Shown: positions 53,245 through 63,529, numbered from the stretch's first letter. The stretch: 64,000 nt of DNA from Pleomorphomonas sp. NRK KF1 (GCF_023721755.1 NZ_JAMDLH010000001.1:372001-436000); one strand, 5' to 3'. The notes: generated from the letters alone by a model not told the origin. Made by a program: numbers and translations.

Positions 53245-56200
53245 ATGGTAATGATTGGCGACGTCGGCTTCATTCACCTGCGCGTTCACAGCGCCTATTC
53301 GCTGCTCGAAGGGGCGCTCCCCCTGGTCAAGGCGCTGAAGCTGGCCGTGGCCGACAATCAGCCGGCGCTGGCTATAACCGACACTGGTAATCTGTTCTGC
53401 GCCTTGGAGTTCTCGGAGAAGGCCATCGAGAAGGGGCTGCAGCCGATCATCGGATGTCAGATCGCAGTTGATTTCGGTGACGACAGCCCTGATCGCCGCC
53501 GTCCCGGCGGTCTGGCACCGGCCTTGCCGTCGCTTGTATTGATTGCGGCGACGTCGGAGGGATTTGCCAACCTGACCGTGCTGATGTCGCGCTCCTTCCT
53601 GGAATCGGAGCCGGGCGCGCCCGCCAATCTGCCGATCGGCCGGTTCGAGGGGCTGACCGGTGGCATCATTGCGCTGACCGGCGGCCCCGGCGGCCCGGTG
53701 GACAAGGCCATCGCCGCCGGCCTGATGCCCCAGGCAGAGAGTCGCCTCGCTTTGCTCAAGGAGCTGTTTGGCGACCGTCTTTATGTCGAGCTGCAGCGAC
53801 ATGGCACGCCCGAAGAGATCATGGTCGAGCCTCAACTCGTCGAACTGGCCTATGCTCGCGGTCTGCCTCTCGTCGCCACCAACGAATGCTATTTCCCGGC
53901 GCGTGCCGACTACGAGGCGCATGACGCGCTAATCGCCATTTCCGAAGGTCGCATGGTCGCCGAGGACGATCGCCGACGTTTGACCGAGGAGCATTATTTC
54001 AAGTCGCGCGCCGAAATGCAGACGCTGTTCGCCGATTTGCCGGAGGCGCTCGAGAACACGATCGAGATCGCCCGCCGTTGCGCGGTCAGGGCACCGAAGC
54101 GCAAGCCTCTGCTGCCGCGCTTTGCTGGCGCCGACGTCGACGATGTCGCCGCGGCCGAGGCGGCGGAGGCGGACGAACTGGCTCGCCAGGCTTGGGAGGG
54201 ACTTGCCCGGCGCATCGAGAGCCATGGCCTCGCTCCGGGGCTGACGCTCGAGGACTATCACAAGCGTCTGGAGTTCGAACTCGGCATCATCACCCGCATG
54301 AAGTTCCCCGGCTACTTCCTGATCGTGGCCGACTTCATCAAGTGGGCCAAGGCGCACGGCATTCCCGTCGGGCCCGGCCGTGGTTCGGGCGCCGGTTCGC
54401 TGGTCGCCTTCTCGCTCACCATCACCGACCTCGATCCCCTTCGGTTCGCCCTCCTGTTCGAGCGATTCCTCAATCCCGAGCGCGTTTCGATGCCGGACTT
54501 CGACATCGACTTCTGCCAGGACCGCCGCGAAGAGGTCATCCGCTACGTTCAACGGAAGTACGGTCGCGCGCAGGTGGCGCAGATCATCACCTTCGGTTCG
54601 CTTCAGGCACGCGCCGTGCTGCGCGACGTCGGTCGCGTTCTGCAGATGTCCTACGGCCAGGTCGACAAGCTCTGCAAGCTGGTGCCGCAGAACCCGGCCC
54701 ATCCGGTGACACTGGTGCAGGCGCTCGAGGACGAGCCAAGGCTCAAGGAAGCACGCGAGGACCCGGTCGTCGACCGCTTGATCGACATTTCGATCAAGCT
54801 CGAGGGCTTGTACCGGCATGCATCGACGCATGCCGCCGGTATCGTCATCGGCGACCGCCCGCTCGACCAATTGGTGCCGCTCTATCGAGATCCGCGCTCG
54901 GACATGCCGGTCACCCAGTACAACATGAAATGGGTGGAGAGCACGGGCCTCATCAAGTTCGACTTCCTCGGCCTGAAGACGTTGACGGTCCTGAGGCGTG
55001 CTGTCGATCTCATCGAGCGCAAGGGCGTGAAGATCGACTTGTCGGCGCTGCCGCTCGACGATCCCAAGACCTACGAGCTGTTGACCCATGGCGAGACGGT
55101 CGGCGTGTTCCAGCTGGAAAGCATGGGCATGCGCAAGGCCATTTCCGACATCAAGCCGGACCGCTTCGAGGATATCATCGCTCTCGTCGCGCTCTACCGG
55201 CCCGGTCCCATGGCCAACATTCCGGTTTACGGCGCCCGCAAGTTCGGCCTCGAAAAGCCGGACTATCTGCATGACTCCATCGAGCCGGTGCTGAAGGAGA
55301 CATACGGCATCATCGTCTACCAGGAACAGGTGATGCAGATCGCCCAGATCCTTTCGGGCTACTCGCTCGGCGAAGCCGACCTGTTGCGACGCGCCATGGG
55401 CAAGAAGATCAAGGCGGAAATGGACAAGCAGCGGGTTCGCTTCGTCGATGGCGCCGTCGAGCGCGGTATCGACAAGGCGCTCGCCGATACCATCTTCGAT
55501 CTGTTGGCAAAGTTCGCCGACTACGGCTTCAACAAGAGCCATGCCGCCGCCTACGCGTTGGTCGCCTACCAGACGGCCTATCTCAAGGCCAACCATCCCG
55601 TCGAGTTCATGGCAGCGTCGATGACGCTCGAACTGACCAATACCGACAAGCTCAACGACTTCCGCCGCGAGGCAATCCGCCTCGGCATTACCGTCGAGCC
55701 ACCGTCGGTCAATCGCTCCGACGTGGTGTTCGAAGTGGATGGCAAGCACATCCTCTACGCACTTGCGGCCGTGAAGGGCGTCGGTCAGGCGGCTGTCGAG
55801 CATATTGTCGAGCAGCGGGGGGACAAGCCATTCCGGTCGGTCTCCGATTTCGCCAGTCGCATCAATCCCAAGGCGATGAACAAACGCATTCTGGAGGCGC
55901 TCACCTCGGCCGGCGCCTTCGATTGTCTGGAACCGAACAGGAACCGGATGTTCCAAGGGCTCGACGGGGTAATGGCCGCCGCGGCCCACAGGCTGGAGCA
56001 GCAGCAAAGCGGGCAGAACGAGCTCTTTGGCGGTGGAGGTGAGCCGGAACCGGTCCGCCTGCCGTCGGTTCCCAACTGGCTGCCTGAAGAGAAGCTGCAG
56101 CGCGAGCACACGGCCATCGGCTTCTATCTGTCCGCCCATCCGCTCGACGCCTACGAAGCGCTGCTCGGTCGCCTGAGGGTGCAGACCTGGGCGCAGTTCT

Positions 56201-56703
56201 CGGCATCGGTAAAGCGAGGAGCATCGGCCGGACGGCTTGCCGGGACCATCGTCGCCAAGCAGGAGCGCAAGACGCGCACCGGCAACAAGATGGGCATCAT
56301 CGGCATCTCCGATCCCACCGGCCAGTATGAGGCGGTCATTTTCTCGGAGGGGCTCGCCCATTTCCGTAGCCTGCTGGAGCCCGGTCAGTCGGTGATCCTG
56401 CTGGTCAATGCCGAGGACAAGCCTGAGGGCATCTCGGTGCGCATCGATTCCGTGGAGCCGCTCGATCAGGCGGCTGGCAAGCTGCAGAATGCGCTTCGCA
56501 TTTTCCTGCGTGACGCCGAACCGCTGCCGGCTCTTCGCGACGTGCTGAAGCCTGGCGGGGAGGGAGACGTATCGCTGATCGTGCTGGGTGACGGTGGGCG
56601 CGGGGAGGTGGAGGTCAAGCTGCCGGGCGGATACCGGGTGTCGCCCCAGCTTGCCGGTGCGCTTCGGGCCGTCGACGGCATTGTGGACGTGGAGCTGGCG
56701 TAG
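53245..56703 (+). CDS. dnaE: DNA polymerase III alpha subunit
   Basis: The replicative polymerase catalytic subunit, 1152 residues, close to the usual 1160. An N-terminal PHP domain begins FIHLRVHSAYSLLEGALPL. The polymerase core includes GPGRGSGAGSLVAFSLTITDLDPLRF and the catalytic aspartates in MPDFDIDFCQDRR. The fingers/thumb regions (LLRRAMGKK, FAKYGFNKSHAAAY-like FADYGFNKSHAAAYALVAYQT) are complete. An OB-fold lies near residues 985-1060. ATG 53245 is used; ATG 53251 is equally possible. It stands alone between small genes. Confidence 0.97.
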   Translation: MVMIGDVGFIHLRVHSAYSLLEGALPLVKALKLAVADNQPALAITDTGNLFCALEFSEKAIEKGLQPIIGCQIAVDFGDDSPDRRRPGGLAPALPSLVLIAATSEGFANLTVLMSRSFLESEPGAPANLPIGRFEGLTGGIIALTGGPGGPVDKAIAAGLMPQAESRLALLKELFGDRLYVELQRHGTPEEIMVEPQLVELAYARGLPLVATNECYFPARADYEAHDALIAISEGRMVAEDDRRRLTEEHYFKSRAEMQTLFADLPEALENTIEIARRCAVRAPKRKPLLPRFAGADVDDVAAAEAAEADELARQAWEGLARRIESHGLAPGLTLEDYHKRLEFELGIITRMKFPGYFLIVADFIKWAKAHGIPVGPGRGSGAGSLVAFSLTITDLDPLRFALLFERFLNPERVSMPDFDIDFCQDRREEVIRYVQRKYGRAQVAQIITFGSLQARAVLRDVGRVLQMSYGQVDKLCKLVPQNPAHPVTLVQALEDEPRLKEAREDPVVDRLIDISIKLEGLYRHASTHAAGIVIGDRPLDQLVPLYRDPRSDMPVTQYNMKWVESTGLIKFDFLGLKTLTVLRRAVDLIERKGVKIDLSALPLDDPKTYELLTHGETVGVFQLESMGMRKAISDIKPDRFEDIIALVALYRPGPMANIPVYGARKFGLEKPDYLHDSIEPVLKETYGIIVYQEQVMQIAQILSGYSLGEADLLRRAMGKKIKAEMDKQRVRFVDGAVERGIDKALADTIFDLLAKFADYGFNKSHAAAYALVAYQTAYLKANHPVEFMAASMTLELTNTDKLNDFRREAIRLGITVEPPSVNRSDVVFEVDGKHILYALAAVKGVGQAAVEHIVEQRGDKPFRSVSDFASRINPKAMNKRILEALTSAGAFDCLEPNRNRMFQGLDGVMAAAAHRLEQQQSGQNELFGGGGEPEPVRLPSVPNWLPEEKLQREHTAIGFYLSAHPLDAYEALLGRLRVQTWAQFSASVKRGASAGRLAGTIVAKQERKTRTGNKMGIIGISDPTGQYEAVIFSEGLAHFRSLLEPGQSVILLVNAEDKPEGISVRIDSVEPLDQAAGKLQNALRIFLRDAEPLPALRDVLKPGGEGDVSLIVLGDGGRGEVEVKLPGGYRVSPQLAGALRAVDGIVDVELA

Positions 56704-56727
56704 GACCGGCCATCGGAGACGACGCGT

Positions 56728-57408
56728 CTAGCGGTTGTCGAGGTCCCGGCGTACGGCAGCGAAAACGGTTCGGAACATGTCCGGCGTCAACACGCCCGTG
56801 TTGGTGTTGTAGCGGGAGCAGTGATAGCTGTCATACAGACGAATACCAGGTAGGCTTTCGAGCTCATGCACGGCGCCATGGGCGAACTTGTGGCGGACGA
56901 GCGGCACCCCGAGCGTCTTCAGCATTTGGTCGTGAGCGATTTTGCCCAGGGCAATGATCGCCGACAACCTTGAGAAACCGGCCAGCGTCGCAGCAAAGAA
57001 ACGCCGGCAGGTATTGATCTCGTCATTGGTCGGCTTGTTCTCCGGCGGCACGCAGCGCACGGAGTTGCTGATGGCGGCGTCGACCAGCTCGAAACCATCA
57101 TCGGGATCGGCTCGATAAACGCCTCGTGCAAAGCCGAATTCGCCCATCGTTTCGTAAAGGAGGTCGCCGGCATAATCGCCGGTGAAGGCGCGTCCTGTGC
57201 GGTTGGCTCCCCGGAGGCCGGGTGCGAGGCCGGCGATCAGCAGGCGAGCGTCTGAGGTTCCGAAAGTCGGCACCGGCGCATTGTGCCAGTCGGGATGTGC
57301 TTGGCGCTGGGCATTCCGGAAAGCGACGAGGCGAGGGCAGAGACTACAGTCCCGGTCAGGCTCGGTCGGATGTCCCAGGGAATCGACGAGGGCCTGTCGG
57401 CTTGACAT
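56728..57408 (-). CDS. Uracil-DNA glycosylase, family 5 (UdgB)
   Basis: A 226-residue glycosylase that removes uracil and related damaged bases. Four cysteines for the Fe-S cluster are suggested by CSLCPRLV near the N-terminus and cysteines at CVPPENKPTNDEINTC. The active-site motif GLAPGLRGANRTGRAFTGD, which lacks the usual catalytic Asp, and the late motif DSYHCSRYNTNTGVLT define the family-5 type. A clear AGGAGAG site precedes the ATG. Convergent with dnaE, 24 bp apart. Confidence 0.9.
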   Translation of the reverse strand: MSSRQALVDSLGHPTEPDRDCSLCPRLVAFRNAQRQAHPDWHNAPVPTFGTSDARLLIAGLAPGLRGANRTGRAFTGDYAGDLLYETMGEFGFARGVYRADPDDGFELVDAAISNSVRCVPPENKPTNDEINTCRRFFAATLAGFSRLSAIIALGKIAHDQMLKTLGVPLVRHKFAHGAVHELESLPGIRLYDSYHCSRYNTNTGVLTPDMFRTVFAAVRRDLDNR

Positions 57409-57601
57409 GCAACTCTCCTAAGGCATCCGGGAATGGCCGCGAATGAGCGGCGCCTGCTCGGCGCGCACGATAACCCGGCTCTGAGATGTCGGCGATCATT
57501 GATGAACCGGGAGCAGTTCCGGGCTGCCGTGCCTCTCCTGCCGGGAGCGCAGCAACCTCGCCCGGAAAAGCCGGTCAACGGCCGGCTACTCCAGGTCGAT
57601 A

Positions 57602-58180
57602 TCAGGCTTCGTCGGTCGCGCTGGGGCGATCGGAGGCTCGCACCGGACGCTCCGTCGGATCCCGGCTGATACGCCCCGAGAGATTGGCGAGGTCGATGAA
57701 GTGGTCGGCCTGACGGCGCAGTTCGTCGGCTACCATTGCCGGCTGTGTCTGCAATGTCGAGACGACCGAAACCTTGCGGCCCTTCCGCTGGATGGCTTCC
57801 ACCAGAGAGCGGAAATCGCCATCACCGGAAAACAGCACGATATGGTCGACGTGCTCGGAGAGTTCCATGGCGTCGACCGCGAGTTCGATGTCCATCGAAC
57901 CCTTGACCTTGCGCCGGCCGGTGGAATCGAAAAACTCCTTGGTCGGCTTGGTCACAACTTTGTAGCCATTGTAATCGAGCCAGTCGATCAATGGGCGGAT
58001 AGAGGAATATTCCTGGTCTTCAGCGAGTGCGGTGTAATACAGTGCCCTCAGGAGGTATCCTTTAGCACTGAACTCTTTTAGCAACCTACGGTAGTCAATA
58101 TCAAATCCGAGAGCCTTGGCAGTCGCGTAAAGATTTGCACCATCGATGAAGAGGGCTATTTTTTCGCGTTCGTCAAACAT
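57602..58180 (-). CDS. NYN-domain (LabA/DUF88-type) protein
   Basis: A 192-residue PIN-like NYN-domain protein, probably an RNase. The N-terminal ALFIDGANLYATAKALGFDIDYRRLL and the KGSMDIELAVDAMELSEHVDHIVLFSGDGDFRSLVEA block contain the conserved acidic residues of the active site. GAGGT lies ahead of the ATG. Position between the UDG and rpoZ is conserved in Rhizobiales, but the protein's target is unknown. Confidence 0.9.
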   Translation of the reverse strand: MFDEREKIALFIDGANLYATAKALGFDIDYRRLLKEFSAKGYLLRALYYTALAEDQEYSSIRPLIDWLDYNGYKVVTKPTKEFFDSTGRRKVKGSMDIELAVDAMELSEHVDHIVLFSGDGDFRSLVEAIQRKGRKVSVVSTLQTQPAMVADELRRQADHFIDLANLSGRISRDPTERPVRASDRPSATDEA

Positions 58181-58695
58181 TAGTTTTTATCTTACCTCAC
58201 AACCGGCGGTCGTTTATAACTCTTCGTTCTGCTGATCTGTTTTTGCGCGTTCGAAGAAATTTATCAGAGCGCGCTATCAGCGCGCATCGTTTCGGCCCGC
58301 TAGAATTGGCACATTAGTCCGCCTGTTAGCAAGTTTCGGCCAAACAACCAAGTTAAAATGAGTTCATCCGGAGGATTCCCACGAAAAATGCCAGAAAAGG
58401 TCGCCAATTCGACCAAGGGCGGATGCATTGGCAGACCTGTTTTGTAACGAAAAAGATTGGATCACCGAATTTTGAGGCTGCCGTGAGTGCTCGCCGTGTG
58501 AACTGCGGCGGATGCTGGCGCGCATCTCCGCTTGCTTTTCGCCTCCCCTCCGCATATCTACACCTTGAGTTCGGCTGCATTACCTCGCGTCGCTGGGGTG
58601 GTGTTGCTGGTGGCGGAAATTGCGCTATCTGGACGCTTGCCGGACGGGATGCCGTCCGTGCGAGCGAATTTCGTTTCTAGATCTGGAGTTGGACT
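58181..58695. other. Intergenic region between the NYN gene and rpoZ
   Basis: A divergent gap of about 515 bp, AT-rich near 58190-58380. It contains a perfect 7-bp hairpin GCGCGCT-ATC-AGCGCGC (58269-58285) and the candidate rpoZ promoter. I see no protein gene; short frames here lack ribosome sites. A small RNA is possible but unproven. Confidence 0.5.
58532..58560 (+). promoter_or_regulatory. Candidate rpoZ promoter
   Basis: TTGCTT (58532-58537) and TATCTA (58555-58560) are separated by 17 bases. They lie about 135 bases ahead of the rpoZ ATG. Confidence 0.5.
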
Positions 58696-59079
58696 ATGGC
58701 ACGCGTCACGGTCGAGGACTGCATCGACAAGGTGGACAACCGCTTCGAGCTGGTGCTGTTGGCCAGCCATCGCGCCCGCATGATATCGTCCGGCTCCCCT
58801 TTGACGGTTGATCGCGATAACGACAAGAATCCGGTCGTCGCCCTGCGCGAGGTCGCGGAGTCTTCGGTGTCTCCGCAGGATCTCAAGGAAGACCTGATCC
58901 ATTCGCTTCAGAAGTACGTCGAGGTGGACGAGCCGGAGCAGGAGCCTGTGGCCGGCCTGATCGGCGCGCCTGGTGATAGCGCGGATGACGACGAGATCGT
59001 CTTCGACCAGATGTCCGAGGAGGATCTGCTCCGGGGTCTTGAGAGCATGGTTCCCCCCGAAAAGGTCGAAGAGATCTGA
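58696..59079 (+). CDS. rpoZ: RNA polymerase omega subunit
   Basis: A 127-residue subunit that helps assemble RNA polymerase and contributes to the ppGpp site. The N-terminal [30 protein letters not shown], with [24 protein letters not shown] after it, is the full omega signature. The long acidic C-terminal tail is normal for alphaproteobacteria. It directly precedes rel, a functional pairing: omega binds ppGpp that Rel makes. TGGAG precedes the ATG. Confidence 0.97.
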   Translation: MARVTVEDCIDKVDNRFELVLLASHRARMISSGSPLTVDRDNDKNPVVALREVAESSVSPQDLKEDLIHSLQKYVEVDEPEQEPVAGLIGAPGDSADDDEIVFDQMSEEDLLRGLESMVPPEKVEEI

Positions 59080-59102
59080 TTGCTTCTCACGGCGGTTTTT
59101 CG

Positions 59103-59138
59103 CGGGCGGACCGGTTGCGGTTCGCCCGTTTTTGTTTG
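59103..59138 (+). terminator. Intrinsic terminator after rpoZ
   Basis: A 10-bp stem (CGGGCGGACC with GGTTCGCCCG, one G-T pair) with a 6-base loop is followed by TTTTTGTTTG. It lies 24 bp after the rpoZ stop, so rel probably needs its own promoter or read-through. Confidence 0.88.
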
Positions 59139-59289
59139 TCGGCGACGGATTGAAAAGCCTTGTAGCGCTTTTCCTTCGATGCCCCAGTGAATGAGCTACT
59201 TTCCGGCTTGGTGTTGCTATAGCTTTGTTTTTGACGCTGGCCCGAGTTTGGATTCGGGCGTCCGCGGGAGAGAGGAGTGACCGTCCCCG

Positions 59290-61500
59290 ATGATGCGGCA
59301 GTATGAACTCGTCGAAAGGGTGCAACGTTACAACCCCAATTGCGACGAGGGTCTGCTCAACCGCGCCTACGTCTATGCGATGCAGAAGCACGGCACGCAG
59401 AAACGCGACTCGGGCGACCCTTATTTTTCCCATCCCCTCGAAGTTGCGGCCATCCTGACCGATCTCAAGGTGGATGACGCCACGATCGTCATCGCGCTTC
59501 TTCACGACACGATCGAAGACACCGACGCGACGCGACAGGAAATCGACCAGCTGTTCGGCGTCGAGATCGGTCAACTTGTCGAGGGTCTCACCAAGCTCCA
59601 GAAGCTCGATCTGGTGTCCAAGCGCACGGCACAGGCCGAAAATCTCAGGAAACTGCTGCTTGCCATCGCCGAGGACCTGCGCGTCCTTCTGGTCAAGCTC
59701 GCCGACCGTCTTCACAACATGCGGACGCTGCACTTTGCGCCGGAGGGCAAGCGCGGCCGCATCGCCGAGGAGACGATGGAGATCTATGCGCCGCTCGCCG
59801 GCCGCATGGGCATGCAGGACATGCGTGACGAGCTTGAGGATATCGCCTTCAAGACTCTGCACCCGGACGCCTTCAGTGCCATCCAGGCCCGCCTCGACGA
59901 GATGGAGGCCTTGCAGAAGGACCTCATCGCCGACATCGAGACGGAACTTCACGAGAACCTCGAGGCGCGCGGCATCGTCGCGACCGTCAAGGGGCGTCGC
60001 AAGCAGCCTTACTCGATCTTTCGAAAGATGATCGACAAGCAGCTTGGCTTCGAACAGCTTAGCGATATCTATGGGTTCCGCGTTCTCGTGGACGATGTCG
60101 ACACCTGCTACCGGGCCTTGGGTGTCGTCCATCAGCTGTGGCGGACCGTGCCCGGGCGCTTCAAGGACTATATCTCCACGCCGAAACCCAACGGCTACAA
60201 GTCGCTACACACGACCGTGGTCGGCCCCCACCGTCAGCGCGTCGAACTGCAGTTCCGCACGCACGACATGCAGCAGGTCAACGAATACGGCATCGCCGCC
60301 CATGCCCTGTACAAGGACAAGATCAGCGAAGGTGGCCATCTGCCGCAGCTTGCCGACGACACGGCAGCCTATGCCTGGCTTCGCCAGACCGTGGAGGCGC
60401 TGTCGGAAGGCGCGAGCCCCGAAGAGTTCCTGGAGAATACCAAGCTGGAGCTGTTCCAGGACCAGGTATTCTGTTTCACGCCGAAGGGGCTGCTGATCGC
60501 CTTGCCGAGGGGCGCCACCCCGATCGACTTCGCCTATGCGGTTCATACCAACATTGGCAACACCTGCGTCGGCTGCAAGATCAACGGCCGCATCACACCG
60601 TTGGTCACAGAGCTGAAGAACGGCGACGAGGTGGAGATCATCCGTTCGAAGGCGCAGGTGCCTCCGCCGACTTGGGAGACCATCGCCATTACCGGCAAGG
60701 CACGAGCCGCCATTCGTCGGGCGACGCGCGAGGCGACGCGCAAGCAGTTCGCCGCGCTTGGTCGGCAGGTGCTGGAAAGCGTCTTCTCCCGTGAGGGGAG
60801 AGAGCTCACCGATGCTTTGCTTGAGCAGGCTCTGCCTCGGCTTTCGCAGCCCACCGTGCCAGATTTGCTCGCCGCGGTCGGTCGTGCCGAAGTGCCGTCG
60901 ACCGATGTGCTCAAGGCGTGTTTCCCCGACTATCGCGAGGAGCGGGCGGCGCGGCAGACGGCGACGCAGCGGCAGGAGGGGGGGTGGTTCTCCTTCGCCG
61001 CCCAGGCCGGCGTCAAGTTTCACGGCGATTCCGACTCGATCCGCGCCCATGGCCTGCCGATCCGCACGGTGGCGGCCGACCTGCCGGTGCGGTTCGCTCC
61101 CAACGGCGGCGCCGTGCCCGGCGACCGCATCGTCGGTATCGTCGAGCCGGATGTCGGGATTACCATCTATCCGATCCAGTCCCCGGCGCTTGTTGCCTTC
61201 GAAGACAAGCCCGACCGCTGGCTGGACGTGCGCTGGGATATCGACAGCGAAGACCCGATCCGCTTTCCGGCGCGGATCTCCATCCAGTCGTTCAACGAGC
61301 CCGGTTCTTTGGCCCGCATTGCCAAGGCGATCTCCGACAGCGACGGCAACATCGACAACATCGGCATGGCGCGCCGCACCCCCGACTTTCACGAGATCGT
61401 CGTGGATCTTGAGGTGTGGGATATCAAGCACCTGACCCAGATTCTCAATGAACTGCGCGTCCTGAACAACGTCAGCAAGGTCGATCGCGTCAACGGATAG
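59290..61500 (+). CDS. rel: Bifunctional (p)ppGpp synthetase/hydrolase
   Basis: A 736-residue Rel/SpoT protein that makes and degrades the stringent alarmone. The hydrolase HD site is intact (SHPLEVAAIL and ALLHDTIEDTDATR). The synthetase domain has YGFRVLVDDVDTCYRALG and TPKPNGYKSLHTTVVGP, with a matching RTHDMQQVNEYGIAAH block. A TGS domain (about 395-455, FTPKGLLIALPRGATPIDFAYAVHT) and a C-terminal ACT domain (from about 660) follow. In alphaproteobacteria this is normally the only long Rel enzyme. GAGAGGAG precedes the start; ATG 59293 is an alternative. Confidence 0.96.
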   Translation: MMRQYELVERVQRYNPNCDEGLLNRAYVYAMQKHGTQKRDSGDPYFSHPLEVAAILTDLKVDDATIVIALLHDTIEDTDATRQEIDQLFGVEIGQLVEGLTKLQKLDLVSKRTAQAENLRKLLLAIAEDLRVLLVKLADRLHNMRTLHFAPEGKRGRIAEETMEIYAPLAGRMGMQDMRDELEDIAFKTLHPDAFSAIQARLDEMEALQKDLIADIETELHENLEARGIVATVKGRRKQPYSIFRKMIDKQLGFEQLSDIYGFRVLVDDVDTCYRALGVVHQLWRTVPGRFKDYISTPKPNGYKSLHTTVVGPHRQRVELQFRTHDMQQVNEYGIAAHALYKDKISEGGHLPQLADDTAAYAWLRQTVEALSEGASPEEFLENTKLELFQDQVFCFTPKGLLIALPRGATPIDFAYAVHTNIGNTCVGCKINGRITPLVTELKNGDEVEIIRSKAQVPPPTWETIAITGKARAAIRRATREATRKQFAALGRQVLESVFSREGRELTDALLEQALPRLSQPTVPDLLAAVGRAEVPSTDVLKACFPDYREERAARQTATQRQEGGWFSFAAQAGVKFHGDSDSIRAHGLPIRTVAADLPVRFAPNGGAVPGDRIVGIVEPDVGITIYPIQSPALVAFEDKPDRWLDVRWDIDSEDPIRFPARISIQSFNEPGSLARIAKAISDSDGNIDNIGMARRTPDFHEIVVDLEVWDIKHLTQILNELRVLNNVSKVDRVNG

Positions 61501-61503
61501 CCC

Positions 61504-61926
61504 ATGATCATCGGTATCGGTTCGGACCTCATCGACATTCGTCGCGTCGAGAAGACGCTGGAACGCTTCGGCGACCGTTTCGTCCGGCGAGTCTTTACCG
61601 ATGTCGAGCGGGAGCGATCGGACCGCCGGGCAAATCGAGCTGCTTCATATGCCAAGCGCTTCGCAGCGAAGGAAGCCTGTTCCAAAGCCTTGGGAACGGG
61701 TATTCGCATGGGGGTCAACTGGCGCGAGATGGGGGTCGTCAATCTCCCGACCGGTCAGCCTACCATGCGCCTCGAAGGCTCGGCGGCGGCGCGGCTGGCG
61801 GCGCTGACGCCAACGGGGCTCATCCCCCGCATCGACGTGACCATCACCGACGACTATCCCCTGGCGCAGGCCTTTGTGGTGATTTCGGCCTGGCCATCCG
61901 ATTGGCCGACCGGCAGCAGTGCGTGA
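61504..61926 (+). CDS. acpS: Holo-[acyl-carrier-protein] synthase
   Basis: A 140-residue transferase that moves phosphopantetheine from CoA to acyl carrier protein. The metal- and CoA-binding Asp in [25 protein letters not shown] and the Glu of [19 protein letters not shown] are both present. It begins three bases after the rel stop and is followed by lepB, the standard rhizobial order. Confidence 0.95.
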   Translation: MIIGIGSDLIDIRRVEKTLERFGDRFVRRVFTDVERERSDRRANRAASYAKRFAAKEACSKALGTGIRMGVNWREMGVVNLPTGQPTMRLEGSAAARLAALTPTGLIPRIDVTITDDYPLAQAFVVISAWPSDWPTGSSA

Positions 61927-62074
61927 GGCGCCACAATTCGGCTTGCTTTTCGGCTTTTCGTTGCGTCGCCGGTGCCGCTCCGATAAAAGGCGCCGAGATC
62001 CGGGCCGCCGCGGATCGGCTGCTTCGGCGCCGACGCGGGGAGCCGGGCCGAGACATCGATTGAAGGGCAGCCAT

Positions 62075-62830
62075 ATGTCGGCGACCAAACAGCGCGCGGA
62101 ATCCAAGGACGGTTTTTGGGAGACGGTCAAGGTGATCGTCGAGGCCCTGCTTCTTGCGCTTGTGGTGCGCACCTTCCTGTTTCAGCCCTTTTCGATTCCG
62201 TCGGGGTCGATGATGCACACCCTGCTCATCGGCGACTACCTGTTCGTGTCGAAATACTCCTACGGCTACAGCAAGTACTCATTCCCGTTCGGCCTCGCTC
62301 CCTTCGAGGGACGCATCTGGGCGAGTGCTCCCAAGGCCGGCGACATCGTCGTCTTCAAGCTGCCGGCCGACCATTCGACGGACTACATCAAGCGCGTCGT
62401 CGGCCTGCCGGGCGACAAGATCCAGATGAAGGGTGGCGTTCTCCACATCAACGGGCAGCCCGTGAAGCGGGAAAACACCGGCGAGTTCATGGAGAAAGGG
62501 CCGTTCGGCAACGAAATCAAAGCGCAGATCTGGCGCGAGACCCTGCCGAATGGCGTCTCCTACGATACGCTCGACATGGGCACCACTGCCGGTGACGACA
62601 CCCGCGAGTTCGAAGTGCCGCCGGGTCATTACTTCATGATGGGCGACAATCGCGACAATTCCGCCGACAGTCGCATCGACGGATCCGGCGTCGGTTATGT
62701 GCCGTTCGACCATCTGGTCGGCAAGGCGCAGGTCATCTTCTTCTCCATCGACCAAAGCGCCAAGCCCTGGATGGTCTGGACCTGGCCCTGGACGGTGCGG
62801 GTCGACCGCATGCTTTCCATGCTGAACTGA
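62075..62830 (+). CDS. lepB: Signal peptidase I
   Basis: A 251-residue membrane protease that removes signal peptides of Sec and Tat exports. The N-terminal membrane helix is followed by the catalytic Ser in FSIPSGSMMHTLLIGDYLFV and the catalytic Lys in DYIKRVVGLPGDKI. The GHYFMMGDNRDNSADSR box is also intact. ATG 62075 has AAGGG upstream; the frame extends further upstream into a region without support. rnc follows three bases after the stop. Confidence 0.95.
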   Translation: MSATKQRAESKDGFWETVKVIVEALLLALVVRTFLFQPFSIPSGSMMHTLLIGDYLFVSKYSYGYSKYSFPFGLAPFEGRIWASAPKAGDIVVFKLPADHSTDYIKRVVGLPGDKIQMKGGVLHINGQPVKRENTGEFMEKGPFGNEIKAQIWRETLPNGVSYDTLDMGTTAGDDTREFEVPPGHYFMMGDNRDNSADSRIDGSGVGYVPFDHLVGKAQVIFFSIDQSAKPWMVWTWPWTVRVDRMLSMLN

Positions 62831-62833
62831 TCC

Positions 62834-63529
62834 ATGAACAACCATCAGGCACAAGTTCTGGAGGCGCTCGAAGGGCGCCTCCAGTATCGTTTCAAGGACC
62901 GCACCGGCCTCGTGCGAGCGCTTACCCATCGCAGCTCCGTGCCCGGCGATCAGGTTGCCCACGAGAGCTATCAGCGACACGAGTTCCTCGGCGACCGCGT
63001 GCTGGCGCTGGTGGTGGCAGAAATGCTGTTTTCCGCCTATCCGCGCGAAGAGGAGGGTGATCTCGCTCGCCGATTGAACCAGTTGGTTCGACGCGAGACC
63101 TGCGCCGAGGTGGCCACCGATCTTGATCTTGGCTCGGTCGTGCGGCTCGGCGCCGGCGAGCGCCAATCGGGTGGTCGCCGCAAGGAAGCGATCCTTGGCG
63201 ATGTGGCCGAGGCAGTGATCGCCGCCATCTACCTCGACGGCGGCTTCGACGCGGCAAAGGACTTCGTGCTGCGCAACTGGAAGCCTCGAATGGAAAGCCT
63301 GAGCGGCCCGTTGCGCGACTCGAAGACGCTCCTTCAGGAGTGGGCGCAGGGGCGAGGGCAGGGGCTTCCAAGCTATTCGATCGTCGAGCGTTCCGGTCCC
63401 GACCATGCGCCAACGTTTCGCGTCATGGTCACCATCGACGGCGAAGCTGCGGGCGAGGGGCAAGGCAAGTCGAAGCGCGATGCCGAACAGGCCGCCGCTG
63501 CGGAGGCGCTGGCCAAACGGGCGGGTTGA
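62834..63529 (+). CDS. rnc: Ribonuclease III
   Basis: A 231-residue double-strand-specific RNase acting in rRNA and mRNA processing. The signature YQRHEFLGDRVLALVVAEMLF and the metal-binding LGDVAEAVIAAIYLDGGF define the catalytic domain. A C-terminal dsRNA-binding domain (about 155-230, LLQEWAQGRGQGLPSYSIV and SKRDAEQAAAAEALAKRA) follows. Gene order lepB-rnc-era is widely conserved. Confidence 0.97.
   Translation: MNNHQAQVLEALEGRLQYRFKDRTGLVRALTHRSSVPGDQVAHESYQRHEFLGDRVLALVVAEMLFSAYPREEEGDLARRLNQLVRRETCAEVATDLDLGSVVRLGAGERQSGGRRKEAILGDVAEAVIAAIYLDGGFDAAKDFVLRNWKPRMESLSGPLRDSKTLLQEWAQGRGQGLPSYSIVERSGPDHAPTFRVMVTIDGEAAGEGQGKSKRDAEQAAAAEALAKRAG

Noticed and set aside
58423-58680. An 85-codon frame ahead of rpoZ
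   Set aside because: It overlaps the likely rpoZ promoter, lacks a ribosome site and resembles nothing known.
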